From Steinernema hermaphroditum (lineage: Eukaryota > Nematoda > Chromadorea > Rhabditida > Steinernematidae), in contig CM059621.1 of the NCBI GenBank assembly GCA_030435675.1, positions 6,944,001 through 7,008,000 on the forward strand: DNA of 64,000 nucleotides. Reading direction: 5' to 3'. This document shows positions 56,150 to 64,000 of this stretch, in pieces; positions within the stretch are counted from its first letter, which is position 1; every line of letters starts with the position of its first letter. The notes under the pieces are model-generated. The model made no database searches, had not been told where the DNA came from, and saw only the letters and a program-made list of their open reading frames with translations. The translations under genes were made by a program, and so were the position numbers.

Positions 56150-57668
56150 TCACTGATTATCTTCCAGGGTCAAATGGGTTATCTTCGAGAAGTCGAATTC
56201 CTGCTGGGACGCTCGTTGGAAAATGTCGACCACGTCCTGGCACGTAGTTTCAAAGTGCGTTGTGGCATCATAGGATTTTGAGATGAACAGCTGCGACTCA
56301 TTTCCCAACTCGACAGGCTCGTAGACATCGGAAACACGCGTGAATCTAAACGTGCCCAACAATCATTACAGCTCCGAGAACAATCGGTACCGTTCAGTAA
56401 TGGGACCAAGCAGTTGAAGGCCGGGAAGGATTTCAGCTTCAGGATTGTGAGTTTCCACCGTTGTCGACACCATGGCGATGTACCAACCCTTCGGCGACAC
56501 CATGTTTGCGCTGGCCACACAAGAAATGTAGATATCTAAATAGAGTTATAGTTGAAATGTTCTTTGCAGTCTTAACTCACCGGACTGACGATTGACCTGC
56601 CTCTGAGGGATGATGATTTGACAGCTCTGGGCGTCGTTAGTGTTCGGAATCGGGTGATTCAGGAGGCATATTGCCCTGATGACTTGGCCGACCTTCTTGA
56701 CCCGATCGGTGGCATATGAGGGGTCGCAGAACACTTGCTTGCAACGAACAACTTCGTCGCCGCACCTCACTCCCACAACTTTGCTATTCTCCACAACGAA
56801 CCCGTCCACCGGCTTGTTCAGCATGAAAGTGCCTCCGTACACGGCGCTCAGGCGTGCGAAGGCTTGTGGGAGTTCGCCGAGACCGTAGAGCGGATACAAA
56901 TATGGCGACTTCTGATGACGTGCCAATGAGTTTCTATACAACCGGATTCGTTCAATGGTTGCTCCAAACGGCTCGTTCTTGTACCTAGGTGAAATGAAAA
57001 GTGAAATTATTCAATGGTTCCGAAACAAAAGCTTACTTGTCGTCACGGTACAGAGCCAGAGCGTGCCCAGTGAAGTCGGCTGTGTTCTCATCCAGTCCGA
57101 ACTTCTCGTAAACCTGTTTCATGGAGTTCTTGTGGGGGTCCAGTCCTTGCCAGGTTTGAGTGTTGGCTGAATCGAAGTTCTCCACCCAGGAAAGGAACTT
57201 TCCAAATCGACGTTTTTCAAACATCCCCATCAGGCTGCTTGAGAGTGCCTCCATCTTGTCAGCGGGGACTTTGTAGACCTTGCCGCCTTTGTACACATAA
57301 GATCCTTCGATTGACTTGAATTCCAAGTAACGCGTGACTCCGGTGTGGATAAGGAGTTTTACAAGGCTTCCATCGGCCATCAAAAACTTCGGAATTAAGT
57401 CTACGTTCCAGTCACGGCCGCGGCCCATCGTCAAAAGAGGCTTGGCTTGAGATCCTGTAATGAAACGTCACCAGTTGAAGTTCGATATGTACGCACCCAT
57501 AAACTTTTCGTATAGCTTCTCAAGGGGCGTTATCGAAGCAGAATCACCACCGTAATAGTTGTTGCGGTCCATGTGAAGAACCTTTTTGCCGGACGCGGAC
57601 AGCATTCCAGAAAGGATACACTCCTTTAGGCCAGTTCCGAGCACAATGACATCGTACTCTTGGTCCAT
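56150..57668 (-). CDS. gdi-1: Rab GDP dissociation inhibitor (GDI)
   Basis: Five exons in phase: 57497-57668, 57037-57454, 56581-56984, 56391-56535 and 56150-56345, about 444 residues, the normal length. The dinucleotide-fold start is [17 protein letters not shown], then MDRNNYYGG. Rab-binding and GDI-specific motifs include [42 protein letters not shown] and [17 protein letters not shown] extracts GDP-bound Rab GTPases from membranes and recycles them in vesicle traffic. GDI rather than Rab escort protein because of length and the absence of the REP insertion. Confidence 0.97.
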
Positions 57669-58462
57669 GCTTGCGGACAAGGAGTCTCCTGTTCTGAAAT
57701 TAATTAGTAATCCATAAACAGTACTGAAGATAAGCCGCGATAAAAACACCATTTAGCGGTTAACACAATTGTGATAAAATGAGGAAAGGCTTCCACACAG
57801 AAATTCACCTTTCCGTTCACTCGGTTCTTGGCCAATGCCTACACAGCGTTTAGTTACCACTCGTTTCCTCTAATCTGAATGCAGCCCAAAATTCGTTCAG
57901 CCAGCCAAGGCTTGCTAACAATGACGAATTTCAAGCGCAGGGCAGGGCAGTACAATATAAACAACAAAACGATATATTGCTGCGAACTAGTTCGAAAATC
58001 GAACAGATCAAAAGCAGATCAAATAGCGAAAATAAGTCAAAGAAATCACGGTTTGACAAGAAAATCATGGCCCAAATGAGAAATAACCCAAGAACAGACG
58101 CACTGGGATGAAGAAGACGCTTAGATTAACGATGTATTTAACAGTAAAGCTGTGAGAATAGGACCGGTTATTAGAATTGTGCTTTCCTTCACGTGAATGC
58201 CATCGTCAGTACGAGATTTAATATTTCGTGCGTTCGCTCGACGTTTTCAATGCGCTAGTTCAAATTCTGAGTCTCGCCACGCTATCTGGGTCTTAGTAGG
58301 GTTGGTATTTGAGTCAAAAAACGAGCCGAGTCGAAGAAGGCGACTCGGGCTGCCAACCTCCTTAGTTTTACTGATATAGAAGATTGAGATTCCGTTTATG
58401 TCTTCATATGTATTTCACCGCTACAATTGTGACATTGCTTCTAAATGTTGTTTTAAGACGTC
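57669..58462. other. Divergent intergenic region
   Basis: Lies between GDI (-) and the NOPCHAP1-like gene (+), so it should hold both promoters. The ORF at 57879-58079 has no recognisable content. Nothing else is seen. Confidence 0.5.
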
Positions 58463-59045
58463 ATGAACTCGATTTGTCCAAATAACAAACCTGCTGATAG
58501 CAGCTTGACAGATGAAGCTCTTCAAAATTCTGCCAGTGGTAAGCCTTTAGGGTTAGCGTAGTTTAGCCATCTACTACATTAGGATCAATGCTGTCCACGA
58601 TTATGAATCCTTTGCCACAACGTCCGGACATCGGCGCACTGCCAAAATCCAACTTAGTCAACCGTCTGCGCAAGTTTATTCCTCAATTAGTTGAAGCTAA
58701 CAGCAACATTAGCCCCTCCTCGTCTATGGATCCAGTTGTCTTGAACGGAAACGACGAATCCGAGAGCGATTCGTTCTCGTCAGGAAGTGATAGCGAAGAC
58801 GAAGCTGCAGAGTTGCCAAATGTGAGTATAGTAGCTTGTATTTCGTGCCTACTATTCATTGTATTCAGGTTGTTATTGACGTGGATATTTTGGGACTGGA
58901 CGGGAATGTTACTCCTGTGGGTAACGACGATGACGATCAAATTGAAGATGAGCTTCCCCTGGCCTTCCGTGGAAAGAGGAACGAAACCGAAGTGCCGGTT
59001 ATTGATCCATCGGCAGAAAGCGGCGGTGGAGGAAGTGTAAAATAG
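58463..59045 (+). CDS. NOPCHAP1-like (DUF4598) nucleolar assembly factor
   Basis: Three exons: 58463-58538, 58583-58821 and 58869-59045, about 163 residues. A conserved block NRLRKFIPQLVEANSNI is followed by a Ser/Asp/Glu-rich linker and a second block VVIDVDILGLDGN, then an acidic tail. This order fits the DUF4598/C12orf45 family (NOPCHAP1), which bridges NOP58 to the R2TP chaperone during box C/D snoRNP assembly. Assignment is by pattern, without search, so moderate. The next gene, an rRNA methyltransferase, starts 174 bases downstream on the same strand. Confidence 0.65.
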
Positions 59046-59218
59046 TTAATTCCCTTGTATTTGAAGTGTATTAACGTTGTTGAGTTTCTGTGTCCACTCG
59101 ATAAAACACATTGTCCTGCATCTTATAGAAGCTCGGTTGATTCACTCGCAGGTAGTCGGCGCGCATCGGCGTATTGTGGTTATTCTCGAACTAGATGCAA
59201 ATCAGTATTTCAGACCAT

Positions 59219-60362
<1,144 letters not shown>

Positions 60363-60478
60363 CTCTTTGTTACACTTGTTGTTATTATTGAGCTATAAGC
60401 ACAAGACAGTGATAAGGGTGCTCAGAAAATGTAGCCATGGTCGCCCTTTTAATCATGTTTGTTTGGTGATACGATAAG

Positions 60479-60721
60479 ATGGATGCTTCATGCTTAATTT
60501 CGGCGACGATCGTCTTTCCCCTGTTAACTACGGTAACGATTCTCTTCCGGAGCCTGTTGATCGAGAATCCGGCGCGCTTCTGTCGGTCGAAGATTCCCCT
60601 CTTCCACAGTGCACTTTTGCAAGCGCCTTACATATCTCTGGATGTCCTTCTGTTTCCAACATTTGGCACATCGCATCACTTTCCCACAGAGTCGTCAATG
60701 TTATCACCTAACTCACGATAA
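60479..60721 (+). pseudogene. AIG1/ADTRP-like relic
   Basis: The frame reads LISATIVFPLLTTVTILF, which matches FISTAIIFPLATTVVILF of the intact gene at 60870 at both protein and DNA level, followed by IENPA. The remainder is degraded, and exons 1, 3 and 4 are missing. A dead tandem duplicate. Confidence 0.7.
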
Positions 60722-60869
60722 ACACAACCGGAAATGTGTTAATCTCGACCGTCTACTCTATGCGAACAAAGTCCAAAGTTTGCACCAAACTACAACTATA
60801 CTCTATTTGCGCGTCCGCTTCTTTTCTTCGTCGATAAAATCGATCACTCTCTCTGCTTCAGTTCTAGCG

Positions 60870-61708
60870 ATGGCCGCCCAACTCACCGCCCTCATCCATA
60901 TGGTCATCGCGGCCATCTACGCCTACACCTTCATATGGGACTTCAAAAACATCGACCCAAAGAGGCTTCTGGTCCCCGATGCCTGGTGGTCCCGATTCGT
61001 GTGGCTCACCATGATCGATCTTGTTTGTTTTCTTGCGTTGGTCCCCTCCTATCCCCATTCTTCAGGCTATCCAGCAGATCTACCATGTTGTGGCTGCCGT
61101 CGTTGCCTACAAGAAGCTCCCGCGCACCGCTTTCGACTTCATCTCGACGGCGATCATCTTCCCCCTGGCCACTACGGTAGTCATCCTCTTCTGGGGCCTC
61201 TGGCTCGCGGATCCGACGCTCGTCGCGGACCCTGCCGGACAGAGATTCCTTCTCTTGAATCCTCTCTACAACCACGCCATCGTGAGCTCTCCTTCTAGTT
61301 GAAGTTTTGACCACGTGGCCTTCAGCACACGCTGCCTCTCTTCGCGATGATCGTCGACCACGTGCTCTGGCGCCACGTGCGTCCGACCAGAAATGGCGCA
61401 TTCGCCGCTATTCTGCTCTTCGCCGGATGCTACATCACGTGGTAACCACGCCTTCACACAAAGCAGCCCTAATGCTCCCGTTCAGGGTGGTCACCTTCAA
61501 CGAACTCTTCGGAAAGTGGGCCTACCCCATCCTCGCTCAGCTGAATCTCCCAGCGAGGGCGACCTTCTTCGGCGGCACAGTTACGTTCATTATCGTGTGC
61601 TTCTTATTGGGCGACGCTTTTAATTCCCTTCTGGTTAAACCGAAGGAATCTGCAAAGAAGGCCAGAAACTCTGCAGCCGTCAAGAAGGCGCTCGGGAAGA
61701 GAAGATAA
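60870..61708 (+). CDS. AIG1/ADTRP-like multi-pass membrane protein
   Basis: Four exons: 60870-61022, 61066-61281, 61326-61441 and 61486-61708, about 235 residues with about six hydrophobic segments. The family layout (androgen-induced gene 1 / FAR-17a) is clear: YTFIWDFKNIDPKRL with WWSRFVWLTMIDL, then FDFISTAIIFPLATTVVILFW, LLNPLYNH, and HTLPLFAMIVDH carrying the conserved histidine. Human AIG1 and ADTRP hydrolyse fatty-acid esters of hydroxy fatty acids using a Thr and a His; the threonine is likely in TTVV of exon 2. The C-terminus ends in a lysine/arginine-rich tail, consistent with ER retention. An acceptor-like TTCTAG is 2 bases before the ATG. Confidence 0.88.
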
Positions 61709-62882
61709 GAGGCTCATCGGTGTCAACCGTGTGTAAATTTACGACTGATAAATGACTTACGTCTCTAGCCCCGTTTCCGGACTTGTGAAGAATGGAGAAC
61801 AAAGGGGATCTCTGGACAGTTCCGGGGAGTACCTTGATGAGAACTCGAGGGAAGGACTAAATGGATCTGACCTTCGCCAAACATCGCTTTGATATTGAAC
61901 AAGAAAATGAAAACAATTTGCGTCACTTCTTGCTCGGAAGGATAACATTTCAAGCAGCTTGGTGCGCAGGCGATCTGGAGATCTCCCATCTCACTATATT
62001 CCGGCTCTTGGGGGTGCTGATGACTGCTGCGATGGAAGGAAACTGCCGTCTTTTGTGCACTTGTTTGCCTTGTGGCTTCGACTGTTCAAGAGAGAGTACA
62101 AGAGTGCTGGAAGATCAAATATTTCACAAATGCAAAACTCAAAGAACATCTTTTTGGATCAATTTAAAAGATAATTACGGTAGTGATCATGACTTCCAGG
62201 TCAAGACTCTTTTGATCCTTGTCGTAGCCGATTCCTTGGACGTAGCTCTTGTTATCATGGACCTTTACGTAAACAAACATCAAACGACTATTCAGAACCC
62301 ATCGATGAGCACGGCTTAGCACACCGTTGCGGCAAACATGCACTTATCGTAATTATTTTCGTCCCTCTCGCTCCTCATAATTACGACAACATCACCCTTC
62401 TTAGGCCTTAGGGCGCGCCGACATAACAGCCTGCGCCCCCAAATGACTCCGCTCCATGCCTCCTCATATGCAGCCGACGAGAAGGCGCCCCTTCCAGTGT
62501 CAACTTCGCCGTCCGGCATTTCCGGCGACGTGGTTTGCCCCCGAGATTAGGCAGCTGCGGCCCTCGAAGTCACATTGATTTTCGCGCCTCTCCCTCCCTC
62601 GCTCGCTCTTCGCTAATTACGGAAACTTCGAGATCGGATCGCCTCTAGATCCGGTGCCCTCGGGCTACTTAGCCCTCCGCCGCACCGTTGCCGCCGCCCG
62701 ATGGCCTTCGGTCGCGCCCCGCGCTCTGTCACAACGCGGCTGTCCGCGCGGCCTCCATCTCCATCGGCGGCGTATTTCCTTTTATTTGTGGCGCAACACA
62801 CGATGTTTCTCCCCACCGCCGCGTCCCCTCGCCGCCGCCACCGCAACGTGACTAAATCGCCTCAATCATTGCAGATTCCACA
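61709..62882. other. Intergenic, no supported gene
   Basis: Between the two AIG1-like genes. ORFs at 61861-62319 (+), 62316-62519 (-) and 62613-62901 (both strands) lack domains; the last region is GC-rich so both strands are open. Likely promoter of the second AIG1-like gene in its right part. Confidence 0.4.
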
Positions 62883-64000
62883 ATGGGCGCCTTCCGAGTG
62901 ATCATCTACGCGCTCATCTTCGGCGTCTGGGGAGGATCGCTCGCCTACGACGTCTTCTACATGCCCCGCATAGGGAGCGAGTGGTGGATTTCGAAGCTCG
63001 TCATGCTGACCATGATAAACTTTGTAGGTTGCTTTTGCAGAAGTACTCGTAGAGTTTTCTCTGTCGGGTGAAGAGGGTCTGAGGACTACCACAGTATTCA
63101 TCGAAAATCTCATAGTCCAGTTTTTTGTTGCAATGCAGATGGGATTTGTGTGTTGCAACATGCACGTAACGTGTGTGTGATCGATTTTTATGCAAATTAG
63201 AAGCTATTCAGCAAGGTGTTCATAGATTTATCCGTCATCATTGTGACCTTTAAAAGGCCCCATTCAGGTGTTCCTGGCCATTGAAATACAACCGCTTTCA
63301 CTATGACGGTCTCCCACAAGTGACAGAGGTCTACGAAATGTTTTGCAGACATTAGACTTGTTCTAGACGAGTGTAGAATAAACCTTTACCTTTTGGAGAA
63401 TAAACTACCGACCCCGACACTGCAAACGTCTAAACTGAAACCCTCAGGGTGTCTGTAGACATTCGTATGTCTTCGGCCTCTTCAGGAAATCAAAAGTCAA
63501 ACACCGTCTTGCGCTCCTTTCCCTCGCTGAGCTTGCAAAACCCTAATTGTAAATATCACCGGAATCAAATTCTCATCGCTAAGAAGAGAACAGAAAAACA
63601 AGTTTTCCACCGTTGCCATGGAAAAAAAAGCAAAAGTTACCGTAAACAACGGAATTCACTGCTTCAGGTGCTGCAAACCGTCTACTCGGCCGTGTGCTTC
63701 TTCTGCGCCGTGATGGACTGGTCAGTGGAGGTGCAAACGGACGACAAAAACAAGCGGAAACACTCGGCCAAACATATCCCCAGCTACTGGCGCCAAACTC
63801 GCCTCCACCGCATCTGCGACTTTATGTACTTCACGAGCGCCCTCCCCGTGGGCCTCGCCACGTCGCTCCTCTTTTGGGGCCTCTACGCCGTGGACCCGCG
63901 CCTCGTGATGCCCGAATGGGTGGAGCAGATGGTGCCTCGTTGGCTGAACCACGTCACCCACACGGCTCCCATCGGATTCCTCCTCATCGACACGCTCCTC
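62883..64000 (+). CDS. AIG1/ADTRP-like paralogue, 3' end outside window
   Basis: Two exons in view: 62883-63023 and 63668 to the window edge, joined in phase 0, about 158 residues so far. It has the same plan as the gene at 60870: VIIYALIFGVWGGSLAYDVF, GSEWWISKLVMLTMINF, then VLQTVYSAVCFFCAVMDW and a hydrophobic block (LPVGLATSLLFWGLYAVDPRL), ending with HTAPIGFLLIDTLL, which aligns with HTLPLFAMIVDHVLW. It carries an extra charged insert of about 25 residues (TDDKNKRKHSAKH) that the neighbour lacks. The 644-base intron is long and contains TCTAGACA-type repeats near 63340-63480. Confidence 0.85.

Overview
The window is animal nuclear DNA, almost certainly from a nematode. Genes are split by many short GT-AG introns, mostly 36-50 bases, whose 3' ends read TTTCAG or close variants. 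Several genes have an acceptor-like site just before the start codon, as expected for spliced-leader trans-splicing. Gene content also fits: a FES-type SH2 kinase, a worm-type 7TM receptor, TIL protease inhibitors and a REF-1-like double bHLH. A small family starting M-N-S/T-V-P-F-C-F-I-E resembles expansions I associate with Steinernema, but I hold genus only weakly. There are no CRISPR arrays, bacterial operons or viral genes.

Layout. 1-509: 3' end of a fatty-acid transport protein (FATP/SLC27) gene. 3.9-18.2 kb: TIL inhibitor (-), rhomboid (-), SH2-tyrosine kinase (+), 7TM receptor (+), a complete second FATP (-), a small membrane ORF (-) and a short/branched-chain acyl-CoA dehydrogenase (-). 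20.2-26 kb: a two-bHLH gene (-), two tandem Ly6-like membrane receptors with PY motifs (+) and a truncated bHLH copy (-). 26-39.6 kb: a repeat-rich accessory zone of copies and relics. It holds FTH-like family members, fragments of the large receptor gene, a chimeric EGF gene, MITEs, a SINE-like pair, a mariner relic, a gag scrap, a minisatellite, an EF-1alpha pseudogene split by a Mutator-like element, and a WHEP-domain relic. 39.8-50.3 kb: an SH2-less kinase, the third Ly6-like receptor, and an 18-exon gene for a mucin-like/lectin-like/EGF/7TM receptor of about 1,623 residues. 50.4-52 kb: two more FTH-like relics. 52.2-64 kb: mostly conserved housekeeping genes, namely an unrecognised 434-residue protein (-), a triple-RING protein (-), Rab GDI (-), a NOPCHAP1-like gene followed closely by DIMT1 (+), and an AIG1/ADTRP-like cluster (+).

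The exon chains given were built by hand and checked for reading phase across every intron; no database search was possible. Housekeeping identifications (FATP, ACADSB, GDI, DIMT1, EF-1alpha, RPL30) rest on long recognisable sequence. The most unusual content is the Ly6/PY receptor family with a shared upstream element, the large mucin-lectin-EGF-7TM receptor whose pieces have been copied elsewhere in the window, and the chimeric gene built from one of those pieces.
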